Shown here in pieces: positions 1 to 11,854 of a stretch of DNA of 60,000 bases. The DNA comes from Symsagittifera roscoffensis (lineage: Eukaryota > Xenacoelomorpha > Acoela > Convolutidae). Made by a program: the position numbers and the translations under genes. Numbering within the stretch: the first letter of the stretch is position 1; the number at the start of each line of letters is the position of its first letter. Location of the stretch: NCBI RefSeq assembly GCF_963678635.1, contig NC_087068.1, forward strand, positions 11,602,027 to 11,662,026, written 5' to 3'. The notes under the pieces are model-generated. The model saw only the letters and a program-made list of their open reading frames with translations, was not told the DNA's origin and made no database searches.

Positions 1-1692
1 CCTTCGACGCAACACACCCCCCCCCCCCCGGTCACAACATCACACATTTCGACACGCCCTTGAAGAAGTTCGGAACCTCCTAATTTTTCTGGTGAAGGGA
101 GATTTGTGGACAGATTATCACCAATTGTGATCATGAACCTAGGTGAAGAGCCCGCGCGACCATTGATCATTTCACCAGCCAAGATACCACAAAACACGAT
201 TCTAGGCGAGTTTTGCATCAATTGACCTTCAGAGTTTTTGACTCCTTTGGGCGAAACAGTCGATAGTCACTCAACCTACGATAGTCAACGATACTACAGA
301 AAACTCGACAACTCCTAAGTCGTCCTGGGCCCACATAAGATAGAGCCTTTTACCAGAATCAATTAAACTATTTATCGACACCGACACAAGCATTGATGCT
401 GAGTTTTTTTTCACAGAAATTTCAACACAGCCTAAAAAAATTGAACACAAAACCAAAAATACGTTTTTTTTTTATTAGTCGATGCTTGTGTCATTCTCAG
501 CCAAGGTGAAGGGTTCATGACCAGAATCAATTAAACTATTTATCTTCAGTTATCGACAATAATACAAGCAAGCATCGATGCTGACTTGTTTCACAGAAGT
601 TTCAACAAAGCCTAAATTCGATATTTTTTAACCGTTGGTGCGATAGTCATTTTATTTTGTACCTGGCTTTACTTGCATTAAAATCGCCGTCGAAAAAATT
701 TACCGTTATTACCATGAGATTAAGTTAACTTAACAAGTTTTCTTTTAAGCAATCTTTACATCTTTTTTGTTAGTTTATACATAACCGCAATCGTACATTA
801 CCATCTGTTGAAAATCTGTAATGATTTGCATGTATCCTGCTGTCCTGTAGATTTAGCGAACCTAATATATCCTCTGATTACCTTTGTCTATGCTCTTTAT
901 ACATTACATGCTGTATGTTGTAATTTCGATACTTTTTGATTCAGTCTTCTGTTGCCCGGGTTACCATTTTCACAACCTTCAATTATAAGTTTTCCTGTTG
1001 TTAATGTGTATTTTAATCTCTGTAATTTTGATGTTTTAAGCGTATTTGGACAATGCTTCTTTTGAGCTTTTTCGAAGTCCATTATATTTCGCTGCACTAT
1101 TCTAGTTGATTAGAAAAGAATCAGTTTTAAATCTATCTAATCTATTTTTTTCGTTTTTAGTCTAGTTAGTCATTTCTTAAATATACCAGTGGACTTTGAA
1201 CCTTCTTTGTTAGTTCAAAAAAAAGATGCGCTGTAATTGACAAGTTAAGAGTTTGCAAGATAGCTATAGCTCAAGCAGCTCTTAAGTAGTCAACCTAAAA
1301 AATTTGTCTAATTTTTTGCTATTATCCAAAGATCGCTGCGAAAAATATTATAAAAGATTATTAAGTGTAATGGAGATATTTCAATGAAACCAGTTTGACA
1401 CCTGTGCAGTTTGACATCTGTGTTCAAATAACTTTTTTTGTTTGTGTGAGCGTAGGTACTAACAGTTGTTTTATCATCAGATAGATTAAAGTTTTAGCTT
1501 TTGTTCACTTGATTCAAATATTCATCTCTATGCAAGCCATATTTGAGAATAATGATGATTAAAGTTATACCTTACAAACAGTATGAGCATTTCAAAGCTT
1601 TTTCATACGTTTTAAAGATCATTATCAATATCATGTTCAAACCGTACATCTTCTGAATGATCTATTTTACGTCAAACTATTTGCTTGTTTTT
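1..1692. other. Noncoding A+T-rich region
   Basis: I see no gene here: all open frames are short and none resembles a known protein. It contains a run of 13 C at 17-29 close to the window edge and a diverged direct repeat (listed separately). The remainder is unremarkable A+T-rich sequence. Confidence 0.6.
352..614. repeat. Direct repeat pair, ~90-100 bp, spaced 168 bp
   Basis: Positions 352-434 and 520-614 share a common start (CCAGAATCAATTAAACTATT) and a common end (CACAGAAATTTCAACA / CACAGAAGTTTCAACA). Small insertions and substitutions separate them. This is probably an old local duplication; no mobile-element signature is visible. Confidence 0.6.
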
Positions 1693-2124
1693 GTTCCGAC
1701 TTTCGATACGAAAATAACGGAATATTTGTGCTCGGGGTGGGTTTTTTTTCTTCAGACAAATTTCGACTTTTTAACTAGCCATTTTTGACGGAATTTTCTT
1801 ATATCATTCGAAAGGTATTGATGTCATGAGCTCAATTTTGAAAAAATATTTCACCTGTGATCTTTTTTCGTAAAGTTATGGGGGTTTAAATATTGCCATT
1901 TTGGCCAATTTGTGACAATTAACTCGCGATATATTTCGCGCTACTAACGCGTAAGCGTAGAGTTAATCCCTCTTAGAAATTGTTCCAAATTTGGTTGAAA
2001 GAAGCTTATTTGCCATTTTTGATTTGTTACAAGGAGCGAATTCTATCCTTTTGTACTTTATATGGCGTGTGGGGGATGATTTTTATAAAAAAAATTTTAT
2101 AAAAATTTGATACGAGCAGTCTTG
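1693..2124 (+). mobile_element. Helitron2/Helentron-like short element, copy A (internally deleted)
   Basis: It begins GTTCCGACTTTCGATACGAA and ends GAGCAGTCTTG, the same ends as copies B, C and E, and is flanked by TT on both sides. The 5' end can fold as TTCCG-a-CTTTCG-ata-CGAAAG-...-CGGAA. Relative to the ~530 bp copies it lacks the 3' sub-terminal part, including the CAGGGCTTCGCCCTG hairpin. It has no coding capacity, so it is a non-autonomous element. Confidence 0.7.
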
Positions 2125-3253
2125 TTTAGTCTTATATATAAGATACACTTGAGTCTGTATCCCTATTTTTTCTGTGCATGATTTCATGATTAACGCAGAT
2201 AAACCGAAGATAACCAGATTTGACAAAAACTCAGAAGTTTTAAGTTCTATATTTTGGAAAAGAAGAACTGAAAACCGAAGAATCAGCACGGTATCTTGGC
2301 ATTAGGTAGCAAAAAAACTAGGCATTAGGTAGCGTTTTGAAATTTAAGTTATTAAGAATTTTAGCAAAGTGGCCTATGGATTTAGGTCAATAATTATCTA
2401 ACAGCATAAATTGCCGTTAATGGCCAGGGTTTTTTTTTGAAAACTTAATTTTGTCCCATATTTGTTATATTTGAATATTTTCCAGTAGAAAACAACAAAA
2501 TGTCGATCAGGAGAAGCAGCTTAAAAGAAATCGTGAATTTCTTTCAAAAATAACATACTTTTTCTAAAGTTATTCATGACAACGTCTTTGTTAGTTCAAA
2601 AGATCTATTTACTGAAAAAAATCATTCTTTAACTGAAGAAAACATAAACATTATTGTTAAAAAGTAGATAGAAAAAGTGAGTACGCGAAAGTTTTATGGA
2701 AACTACTCATCAGAATTTTTGATTGCTATAATATAAGCCATGAAATCGCTGATTTAGCTAAAACTAAAAGATTGGCTAAAAATGTGAAATTGATCAAAAA
2801 TAAATTTAAAAAAAACGAAATTAATAAATTTGATTTTATTTAATTGAACAAGTATCAGCAGTAAACGAAAGAATTGGGTGTTTTAAAACATATTTGTATA
2901 TTCAACTCGTATAGTTTTCTTTTTTATTCTAATTTAAATTAAAAACCAGCCTGTGTTGGCTTAATCTTAAATATTGTTATATAAATTTATATCAAAAATT
3001 TTTTAACCTCCGGGTTTTGTACACAAAAATATAAGCATGTCAAAAGAAGCTTAACTTTGGTTAGTTATACCAATATTATATTAGCCCTATAATCCACAGA
3101 AATGCTTCGTTCGTTGATTGACTTGAATTGCCGAGGGCAGGGTGATCAGTTTAGTGGTTGACCAGGATTCTGAAAGCAAATCAGATGAAATTTGAAAATT
3201 TTGCCATATTGGAAACTTGTGGATTTCCTCCGTTAAGAGCTCCAAATTTTCAG
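2125..3253. other. Noncoding A+T-rich region
   Basis: No coding signal, RNA gene or structured repeat could be recognised. The frames are short and the base composition is very A+T-rich with many homopolymer runs. Confidence 0.5.
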
Positions 3254-3558
3254 GATAGCGCACAGAGGCCAATCATTAGACTTTCGATACAAAGGTTTGA
3301 ACAAGTTGATGCTTCATGCTTTCATAATCAGCAGTCAATTTCAATCGTTTATGGCGGTAAAAATAGGTTCACATTTTTCAAAAGTTATTTAAGCTTATTG
3401 GAATCATTGTTGCGAAGTGAGTTTTTGATCACGACCGGGAAACAATTGAAAAAAGCAGCGACTTCTGAGTTGCGATTGTTAATTCAAAATCAAACCAGAA
3501 AAATTGTTAGGGAAAACGGCCACAGCTCAAATGATGATCTTCTGTTGGATTCTTGGAG
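3254..3558 (+). CDS. Possible internal exon of an unrecognised gene
   Basis: An open frame of 134 codons (3158-3562) is unusually long for this A+T-rich DNA. It ends at a near-perfect splice donor (GGAG|GTAAGT, exon end 3558), and a good acceptor lies inside it (CCAAATTTTCAG|GAT, exon start 3254). The predicted ~100 residues include ITTGKQLKKAATSELRLLIQ, basic and helical in character, with no family I recognise. The exon would end in phase 2, which does not join directly to the phase-0 micro-exon at 8666, so membership of the same gene is not shown. It may equally be a chance frame with cryptic splice sites. Confidence 0.25.
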
Positions 3559-4300
3559 GTAAGTTAGACATTTTGGGTCTTTCCATTATGAACCCCAGCC
3601 AAGTAATAAAAAAAATTGCACCTCGCTACTGTGATTTTATTTTATTGGGTGGGTCTGATTTTTACAGGGGGAGTGTGGGAGTATAATGGGGAAAGACTGA
3701 CATTTCGACATGAAATTGCAACTTTTCCCGCTCCATGCCTCAGTCACTAGGAATTAGAGGCTGATATTTGAATCATCATTTTAAATCAGAGATTTCATAT
3801 TATCCAACAAGCTGCGATTGTCAAAATGTTCGTAACTTATCGGGTCTTATCAGAAGATAATTCTCGTAATAAGATTTGTTCAACCTAAAATGCTTTCACT
3901 GATTGTACAAAACTGACTCCTTAGCCTCCATGATACGGTTTGGCTCCCCTCTTCCCCTTCAAGCTCCCACAGAAAAAAAATCCAACTGAATTAGGGCTAA
4001 AAAATTTTTGTTTTTTGGCTATGGTGAAGAGCATTAAAATGCTGCAACAACCCATAAAGCATTATAGTTTAGCTTGAACTTTTGATTCACTCGATGACTA
4101 ATGCAATGCTAAAAATTAAGCTTTGATTTCCTATTGAAGAAGGGTAGTCGTGGCTGCAATTTGGTTATTATTTCACAGAAAAGTTGCCTTAAAATTGCAT
4201 TTGTTTCAGTTTTGCTAAAAATGGGCGTTGTCGGCGCGTTCATTCCTACCGATTTCTCCAAATGGAACTTGGTACGTCTATTTTGTAACACCTTGCATAA
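3559..4300. other. Noncoding region
   Basis: Short overlapping open frames occur on both strands but none resembles a protein. It would be intron if the upstream exon candidate is real. Confidence 0.4.
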
Positions 4301-7300
4301 AAGTTTTGCACAAAATGAAATTTTTAGCATTCCAAGTTTTTCACTTCCAAGTTTGCAAGTTACCCTCTGTGAGAGTTTCAAGTATTTACCAGTATAATCC
4401 AAGTCTGGAAAGCAGTGCTTTTTTCCTCAAATGCAGTAGGTAATCCAACGGCGTGAAAATTTCAGTAAACTTGAGTTTCAAGAAACATCTGCAATATTGA
4501 ATGCACTTTTCCACTTAAAATTTTTCCCGACTACATGATCAAATTAACGTCAATTTGATTGCAAAACGTGCATACCAAAAAAATGTATATTACACACAAT
4601 AAAAATGGCATTTTCAGGTCAAAATTTTTGGTAATTCATTGAAACTGAACGCTGCAACACTTATGGACAAAATTTGAGAGTAGTTTCAGATTTGGATTCT
4701 CAGAAATGGCCGCGTTCAAGGATAAATTTGGACTAAATTTGAAGGATAAATCCAATAGCAATGAAATTATAGAGAGCTAGTTTATAAGGCACCTAACATC
4801 TTTTTCCAGGTCTGAAAACATTAGTCATGTGAAACGGACAGTTGTTCATTTTATGTGAAATTTCTTTAAGCGAGAAAGTTCAACTATACTATTTGGTGTG
4901 AAAACTTTACCTAGGTGTGAAAACTTTTGGTGTGAAAACTCAGCTTATTTAGAAATAATTCCTTTCGATGCAAAAATCATTGCAGATTAAGAAATCTGAC
5001 ATTTTCAGGCCCATTTATCATTACATTTATTTTCTGCAGAATTCTTACATAGATTAAGAGCAAATGAACAATGCTACCCTCCATGAAAGTATCAAATTTG
5101 ATTTCAAAGAGTTACCAATATAATCCGGGTCTGAAAAAGCCAGATAACCTCATCTGCACTAAGTTTTGCATCGATGTGATATCTTCCTCAAATGATCGGA
5201 ATTACAAGTTATTGTTCATGCAACGTGAAACATTCTCAGCGAGAAATTGGACCTAATCATAGTGAAAACTTTACAAAACTACGACGTTTCTTACATTTTC
5301 ACGCGAAGTAAATACTTAGTGGAGATGAAGAAAACTAGGATTTTCAGCCCCGCATTACATCGGTAAGTCATTGAAACAAAATAGTGATAGTTTCATACCG
5401 GGTAGCTCTGACCATTTGCTCTTGGTCTATGTAAAAAGTTTACTGAATTTCGATGGAAATGAAGTGTCTTCCAAAATAGAAGTTGAAAGCAGGCAATTTA
5501 GAGAGTATAATCCTGAATTTGCGTTTAATTTGGTCCACTAGTGTATTGGTAAGTCTTTTGCAGCCAGATACTGATGAATTCAATCGAGGGTGCTGAAACT
5601 CAAAGTGAACGTTATCCGAATTCGAGATTGAAAACAGGCGTTTTAGAGAGTAAAAAACTGAATTAAGCTTTTAATGTTGTCCACTTGTTTAGAAATTTTA
5701 GATTTCGAGCACTTTCAACTTTCATCTGGGTTTGAAATTGCCGTTTTTACCTTGTGTAATTCATTACAAGATAATGGACAAGATGAAACGCAATTTTACA
5801 GTTTTACTCTTTAAAATGCTTAGTGTTAAGGACAGTTTTCATCAATTTTACTTGGAGTTTAATCAAACGTATTTCATTGACCCACTGCAAATGACCTGAA
5901 CTACCTTGATGAAAATTTCAAATTTTGAAGCTCTAACAAGTTTATTCCAGTTTTTTTTTGTAGTTGATTCTTATTTAAAAATTTTTGAAAAAAAATCAAA
6001 GAACAATTTTCGAATAAGCAGAACGCAAAATTTTTTCAGTGTAATAAATTTTTTTTTCAACTCTGTTGTTTTTTATGTTTTCCTACCGTTGTAAGTTACA
6101 ATAGGTACATTTGCGGGCAAAATACGGGCAAATTCACGTTTTTAGTTTCTAAAAGAACTTTTTAGTGTCCATACTGGACAAAATTTTCTTTGATTTTCAG
6201 CACAATTCTTACATAGATCAAGAGGAAATGGTCAGAGCTACCCTCGATAAAACAAATATATGGTTTGAAAGACTTACCACTGTAAACCGCGCCTGCAAAA
6301 AAAAACATATAAATTCATCTGAGTAAAAACCTGCAACTGCGCTCAATTTTGTCCACTAGTGTAGGTGCTTCAAAGAAAATCTTGAAAATCAGCCGGTCGT
6401 TGAAAATTTTTTGATAAAACGCAAAGTAAAAATTGTTCAAATTTTTCTTACAAAACTAGGAAGTTTAGAAATTAAAAACGTAAGTTTGTGTTTAAGTTTG
6501 TCCACTAGAGGTTTGTCCACAAAAGTATTAAAAAAAAACACAAAATACATTGGTTATTTTGATGTTATTTTTTGCCCATAATTTGTGATGATTTTAAATT
6601 TTTTCAGAAAATTTTCTTTAAACATTTTCTATTTGAAAAAAAAAGTTATAGCAATTTTTGTAACCTTTTTTGACTGCTGAAATGACTACCTTTAAGGAGA
6701 AATTTGAACAATAGTTACTTAGAATAAAAAAAAAAACAGTTTTACAGCGGCCGACTGCAAATCCAACTACACCCTGAAAGTCTCAAATTTTAACTTGAAG
6801 CACTTACCAGTTTTCAGGGTCTAACAATGCCAGATTTTAGAATTCAAAAGTGTGAATTTTGGCTTAATTTTGTTCAATAGTGTACATTTAACAGAATTAA
6901 TCTGTGCATTTTCACTTAAAAATTGAAAATTTAAATCAGCTACCCTCTTACACTGGTGAACAACAGTAAGCTCAAATTCAATTTTATCTTTCTAAAACGC
7001 CTGTTTTCAATCTCCAATTCGGACAATTTTTTCTTCGAGATCAGAGCCACGCTATATGAATTTTTTTTTGCGAATTATCAAAAAAACAAGCTCAGTTTTT
7101 AAACTCGTTAAATGAAAAATTGACAGCAGATTTTGCAAATTTAATAGACTGCTAAAATGACCTATTTAAGAACAAATTGAAACAATTTTTTTGTAAAGTT
7201 ACCCCATTTTTTGACTGACTGCATTTAATCTGAATTTTCTTTTCTGAAAACGTTTTGTTTATAAATTGACGTACTAATCAGTTTTTCGAGGTCGAAAAAT

Positions 7301-7700
7301 TCAGTTTTCGCCATTTGTAATAGATTTTTTATGGGATCGAACTCTTAATCGAATAAGAGGAGTAGATGTGTTATAGAAAAATTTCGAAGAAAAACATAGT
7401 TTTGTTCAGCGTGACAACTTTCCTCAAATAGGTTGTCTTATTATTTTACACCGTTGGAAAAACTGGTTATAATAGTGAAAATTAGCTCTTTCAGACCTGG
7501 AAAAAACTGATAAGTACTTCAAATTATAATTTGAGATTTTCAGAGAGAACAGTTCAGATCATTTGCAGTCAGTCGATTTAAAATGAAAGATAACATATTC
7601 AGTATAGGTTTCCAAAAATGTCCTTAAAATGGCATTTTAGAAATTAGAGACTTGCGTTTCGATTTTCTCTACTAGTGCGCAAATTAACTCTGAGTTAGCG
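4300..7700. repeat. Cluster of a diverged dispersed repeat family
   Basis: Several degenerate copies of one sequence recur. They contain blocks like ACCCTC..TGAAAGT.TCAAATTT, then AG.(A/C)TTACCAGTATAATCC.GGTCTGAAAA, then a TTTTAGAGA block and GTCCACTAGTGTA. Copies of the central block lie near 4360, 5080-5140, 6220-6290 and 6770-6830, with an inverted one near 7485-7560. The GTCCACTAGTGTA-like block lies near 5532, 5680, 6352, 6500, 6871 and 7668. No coding frame runs through the cluster. Family unknown. Confidence 0.5.
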
Positions 7701-7795
7701 CAACGTTTATTTTCAGACTTAATAAAGATTGTAAAACTGTGCGTTTTTAGATCAGATTTAAATTAATAATTGCTTAAAAGCTACAACTGATTATT

Positions 7796-8325
7796 GTTCC
7801 GACTTTCGATACGAAAGTAACGGAATATTTGTGCTCGGGTTGGGTTTTTTTTTCTTCAGACAAATTTAGACTTTTTAACTAGCCATTTTTGACGGAATTT
7901 TTAAATATCATTCGAAAAGTATTGTTGTCTTGAGCTCAAATTTGAAAAGATTTTTCACCTGTGATCATTTTTTGATAAGTTATGGGGTTTTAAAGATTGC
8001 CATTTTGGCCAATTTGGGACAATTAATGCGCGATATATTTCGCGCTATTAACGCGTAAGCGAGATTTAATCCGCCTTATAAATCGTTCCAAATTGGTTTA
8101 ACGAAGCTTGTTTGCCATAATTGATTTGTTACAAGCAGCGAAATCTATCCTTTTGTACTTTATATGGCGTGTGGGGTGATGATTTTCATAAAAAATTTCA
8201 AATTTTAGAGAAAAAAAATTTTCATTTTGTTTTATTTTTAAATTTTTTTAAATGTTATTACTGCTCCAAAAACCTTAATAGCCAGTCGGAACATTCAGGG
8301 CTTCGCCCTGATACGAGCAGTCTTG
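7796..8325 (+). mobile_element. Helitron2/Helentron-like short element, copy B (full length)
   Basis: This 530 bp copy starts GTTCCGACTTTCGATACGAA and ends GAGCAGTCTTG, with TT flanking both ends. The 5' end folds into TTCCG..CTTTCG-ata-CGAAAG..CGGAA. Near the 3' end the inverted copy of the terminus (AGTCGGAA versus TTCCGACT) is followed by a perfect hairpin, CAGGGC-ttc-GCCCTG. An inner hairpin-forming segment, GCGCGATATATTTCGCGC, is also present. Asymmetric terminal inverted repeats, a 3' hairpin and TT insertion are features described for Helitron2/Helentron elements. No coding capacity. Confidence 0.75.
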
Positions 8326-8665
8326 TTTCAATTGAGTTTAGCTCATATCAATTGCTGTCAATCGAAGTAATTTTAAGTTCTTTTTTTTCAAGATTCCTTT
8401 CAAGGGGGAAGAAATCGGGACTTGCGTTTTCCTTTTCCACTTATGTAATTTTTAGGATATTTAGTTGCAGATAAATTTTTCGAAGCCAATTGTTGATTTT
8501 TATAGATGATTTTTAAGTTTAAACTATTTTCTTATCAATGGAGGCATTTGACAACAGAGTTTTTAGAGAGTACAAACCTGAACATGCGATTGAGTTTTTG
8601 CTGTGAGTTGAAACTGTTTGCGTCATCCTTAAATAAATTAACCAAAGTTTTCTTTTTCTTCACAG
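8326..8665. other. Noncoding, ends in a strong splice acceptor
   Basis: No gene is evident. The last 20 bases form a pyrimidine tract and CAG (TTTTCTTTTTCTTCACAG) immediately before the proposed micro-exon. Confidence 0.5.
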
Positions 8666-8690
8666 CCCAATCCAGACGACCTACAGAAAA
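8666..8690 (+). CDS. Candidate 25-nt micro-exon of a secreted Cys-rich protein
   Basis: Twenty-five bases sit between a very strong acceptor (TTTTTCTTCACAG|) and an excellent donor (AAAA|GTAAGTAAA). In phase 0 they encode PNPDDLQK plus one base. That leftover A joins the phase-1 start of the exon at 10327 (TG) to give ATG, so the reading would continue as PNPDDLQK-M-FLDEWLPDC. Agreement of both splice signals, the phase and a plausible protein reading is the argument. A 25-nt segment is too short for any homology judgement, and the upstream exon is not identified. Confidence 0.4.
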
Positions 8691-10326
8691 GTAAGTAAAA
8701 ATGGATCTATTCAAATGTAAGCCAGCTCATTTAATTCAAACGAGACCGCTAATATTTTATTCAATACAGCAGCAATATAAGGATTTTGTAAAAAAAATTG
8801 AAGATAAAACAGAAAAAAGCCGCAAAAAAAGAGTTAAATTAATTATTTTTTTATATTTATTTATTTATTTCTTATTTATTTTATTATTGAGGGACTTGAA
8901 AATGCAAAACTGAATTTTCTAATCGAAAAACAATTCTTTGCAATTTAAAACACCCATATGGTTTCTCTTATAAAAAAATAACAGATACTGACATTTTTAT
9001 GAGATAAGGTACGACATAATGTTTAGCACACAGATAACATAGAGAATGGTCTTATATCTAATAAAAAACTAATCTTTAAACCTTGTTACAGCAAGACAGC
9101 GTAGATTGTTTTTCTGTTTAAAGTCAATGAACGGATCAAATGTGGCCTTTTTTGGTGATTTTTGCCACAACGTTGAAACCAAGTTCTAAAAACTTGAATA
9201 AATCATCAGAGTAGACTGAGTGATATAGCATATTAGAGTTTTTTAGTCGCAAAATGAACGACAGTAAAACAAATACCGGTGTGAAGAAATCTAGTTTGAA
9301 CTTTGTGGGTTTTTGGAACGATTAAAGCGAGAGCAGACTTTTAAAAGAGGATAGGATTTCTTTTTAAATTTAAAAATTGTGTTTCACTCCCGTCAAACTT
9401 GTTTTCGAAACTTTTACTGCCTTTTTGGGGAAAATTCTGTAAAAAGCATGAACAAACATAAGGAAAAAAAACCTTTTTCCATGACAACTGTGCCTAAATT
9501 ATTATTACTATCGAATATACCAAAAAAAAATATGTAAAAGATGGAAAGGGTATAATATAAGGGGACACCTGTAATTTGCAATCCAGGATTGGGAGCATTT
9601 ACTGGCATGATATCATTTTTTGGTTTTCTGTTTTAGTAAGTATTTATGTACGCTTACATTGTTTTTAAACTTTTGAAAGAAATGAACAAAGTGAAAACTC
9701 TTATATGTCTTCGTGAATTTTTTGGGTATTTTTAAAAAAAGAAGCATCAAAACTTGTTGAGGCGCTTTTTTGATTTTTCGCGGTTTGATTTCGTTTTAAG
9801 TTTGTTGTTCATATTTTTGTTAACAGGGAGGCTAACTTCACTATCGAACAGCAAAAAGGTTAAGGTCACGAAAACTTCTAGTTTCGAAAATGGATTTTAA
9901 CGTTCAGATTTACCGGCAGTATTAAAAAGTTGTCTATTGATCCAGTTTTCTCTAATTGGGTTAATTATATCAAAAAAGCACCATTTTTATAGTGATAAGG
10001 CGTTTACTTTGGGACTGTGGTGGCAAAAAAACGTCCTTGAGTTGCAAAAAAAGAGCTTCTTTCAGCAAAATAACTCATTGTAGACTGAGGGTAAATAAGA
10101 GACACGGACTATGCTTAGACAGACTGTGTAGTCTTTCATAGATCCTCTGTGAATTGCAGAAACCACAAGAGCTTTCAGGGCATATATTTTTTTGTGAAAA
10201 CTTTCAAGTTGAAGTTTTTTTTTAAATCAAGTCAGTTTTTGTTCTGTTTCGTTGCGTTCGTAACTGGTTATATTCTGGCCTGAAGAAAAAATATATTATT
10301 GGTTTTAATTTTGTCTGTTTTTTCAG
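8691..10326. other. Probable intron
   Basis: A+T-rich sequence without coding signal, between a GTAAGT donor at 8691 and a TTTTTTCAG acceptor ending at 10326. One copy of a dispersed repeat (9681-9985) lies inside. Confidence 0.45.
9681..9985 (+). repeat. Dispersed repeat family D, copy 1
   Basis: Diverged relative of segments at 15860, 18424, 19050 and 19322. Shared landmarks are AATGAACAAAGTGAAAACTCTTATAT, GGCTAACTTCACTATCGAACAGCAAAA, CTTCTAGTTTCGAAAATGGATTTTAA and TGATCCAGTTTTCTCTAATTGGG, in that order. No coding frame. Family not recognised. Confidence 0.5.
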
Positions 10327-10490
10327 TGTTTCTGGATGAGTGGCTTCCCGATTGTCTTGATCGGAGCTGCCCAGGACTGAACGTGTCTCTGAATATGAAC
10401 TGTAACCAGATGGAGCAAGTGATGACGTGTGGCAAAGATAAAATGCTCGCGCAAGACATGAGCGAAAAATTCGACTCTTCATTTGTTAAG
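10327..10490 (+). CDS. Exon of a secreted Cys-rich protein (unrecognised family)
   Basis: A TTTTTTCAG acceptor precedes a stretch that is clearly less A+T-rich than its surroundings. It is open in one frame to a stop at 10503-10505. The reading starts FLDEWLPDCLDRSCPGLN and continues with MNCNQMEQVMTCGKDKM: four cysteines in about 30 residues, plus one N-glycosylation sequon (NVS), suggesting an extracellular domain. The 5' boundary is phase 1, matching the micro-exon at 8666. The 3' boundary is uncertain. TTT|GTTAAG (end 10484) and AAG|GCTAGT (end 10490, a GC donor) are both phase 0 and neither matches the phase-2 start of the next exon candidate. A missing small exon or a sequence error is possible. 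I do not recognise the family. Confidence 0.45.
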
Positions 10491-10957
10491 GCTAGTTTCA
10501 TTTAATTACTAGCTGCCATACTTGTGAGGTTGCCTTTAGTTTGTTGCTCAATAATTGGCAGTCACTAACATCAATTACAGGGTGTAGATTAGTTTTTTGA
10601 CGAGAAAATCATATCCGAAAAGTCAAACACGCGAATTGCATTTTGGCGCAAAGCTTGATTTTTTTTTGAACAAAATTAGTTAAAATCCAAGTTCTAAGGT
10701 TCAATTAACTTTTTTCTAATCGAATCAGAATTCTAACCGCGAGCAACCGATGTACTGTTTACAACGTATTTGGAGGTACTCTGGTCCAACTGAAGCTAAA
10801 AGTTCTCCTAAAAAATGACAACAAATGTTGATATAATCCAATTCTATTCCTAAGTCTTAGATTCCTAACCAAAATAAGATAAATTGCTAGTTTATCAACA
10901 TGTAAACGTGAGACAGTTAAACTGATCAGAGTTAAGTAAAATGACTTTCTGTTTTAG

Positions 10958-11037
10958 TTTCACAAACTTTGTGAAAGACAATAGCTGCATGGTTACTGTT
11001 GCCCGCATAGATACAGATTGCCCGGCTACAGTGCCTT
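10958..11037 (+). CDS. Second Cys-rich exon candidate
   Basis: After the acceptor CTTTCTGTTTTAG the only open phase reads FTNFVKDNSCMVTVARIDTD followed by CPATVP: again Cys-containing and extracellular in style. A donor T|GTAGAG at 11038 would give a phase-1 end that fits the exon at 52448. If not spliced, the frame ends in RDKS and a stop at 11052-11054, giving an alternative short C-terminus. The acceptor phase (2) does not match the visible donors of the preceding exon. The antisense BEL/Pao remnant begins only ~60-100 bp downstream. Confidence 0.4.
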
Positions 11038-11129
11038 GTAGAGATAAGTCATAATATTTCCGGCCTCATTGAACGGGTTGAATACAACGTTTACAAGAAA
11101 TCCTTTAGTTATGTCCTGAATGAAGAGAA

Positions 11130-11700
11130 TTCTGTAATCGCTCAATTTTTGTCGGAATGCAGCAGTACAAATCAGTTGACTGGTCGATTGTAGAGTCCTG
11201 TTCGGGTTTTGATTTGTGCAACCCGTATGATGTGGTCATTGCCATCAAAGACTTTGGTGATACGACCCATTGGCCACATCAAAAGCGGGATGTGGTCCTC
11301 TTTGACAATAAAAATGTCTTCAATAGTCAGTTGTCGTGATGGTTACGACGTCCATTTAGTTTTTTGCTGCAGAGAGGTCAAGTATTCTTATTTCAAACGT
11401 TTCCGAAAATGCCTAATTATGTTGTCAGTGGCTTTGATTTTTCGACTGAGCGATGTCTTCTTGACGCGCGTAGAAATCGGCATTGCTGTCAATGGTCGTC
11501 CGATGAGAAAATGTCTTAGAGTTAGAGCGAGTGCATCGTTGACGTCATTAGATGGCGAAACAAGTGGTCTTGAAATGAGCATGGCCTCAATTTTTATCAG
11601 AAATGTCAGGAAATGATGAAGTTGTAGTCGCGTTTTCCCAACTGTTCGGAAGAAATGTCGTTTCGACGATTTCACTGCAGATTCCCATAATCCTCCGAAG
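11130..11700 (-). pseudogene. BEL/Pao integrase C-terminal remnant
   Basis: The reading at 11675-11388 contains FLIKIEAMLISRPLV followed by DALALTLRHFLIGRPLT, the end of the integrase core in BEL/Pao elements (IEA.LNSRPL ... ALTP.HFL.G). A different frame at ~11340-11150 reads VKEDHIPLLMWPMGRITKVF, then GNDHIIRVAQIKTRTGLYNR. This is the typical C-terminal segment (ED..P...W.lGRV...g.DG..RV..v+T..G...RP). Pol appears to end near 11130. Confidence 0.75.
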
Positions 11701-11854
11701 TGTGGTGCTCTTGGTGGAATAGCGTACCATGGAACTGAGTTGTCTTTGGTGTAGATGCTGAGGATTTCGTCAAATCTTTGTTCATATTCAGTTTTTGGAA
11801 CTCAATTTTACCTCGGGAGCCAAAAAAAGTTCACCTCGGAAGCCAATCGAATTG

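Noticed and set aside
4109-4443. Overlapping frames of 71-97 codons on both strands
   Set aside because: They overlap the diverged repeat cluster, differ between repeat copies and have no recognisable motif.
10222-10482. Minus-strand frames of 77-86 codons opposite the exon at 10327
   Set aside because: Antisense shadows; the plus strand has the splice acceptor and the Cys-rich reading.
11157-11616. Plus-strand frames up to 135 codons over the BEL/Pao element
   Set aside because: Shadows of the minus-strand integrase C-terminal coding sequence.
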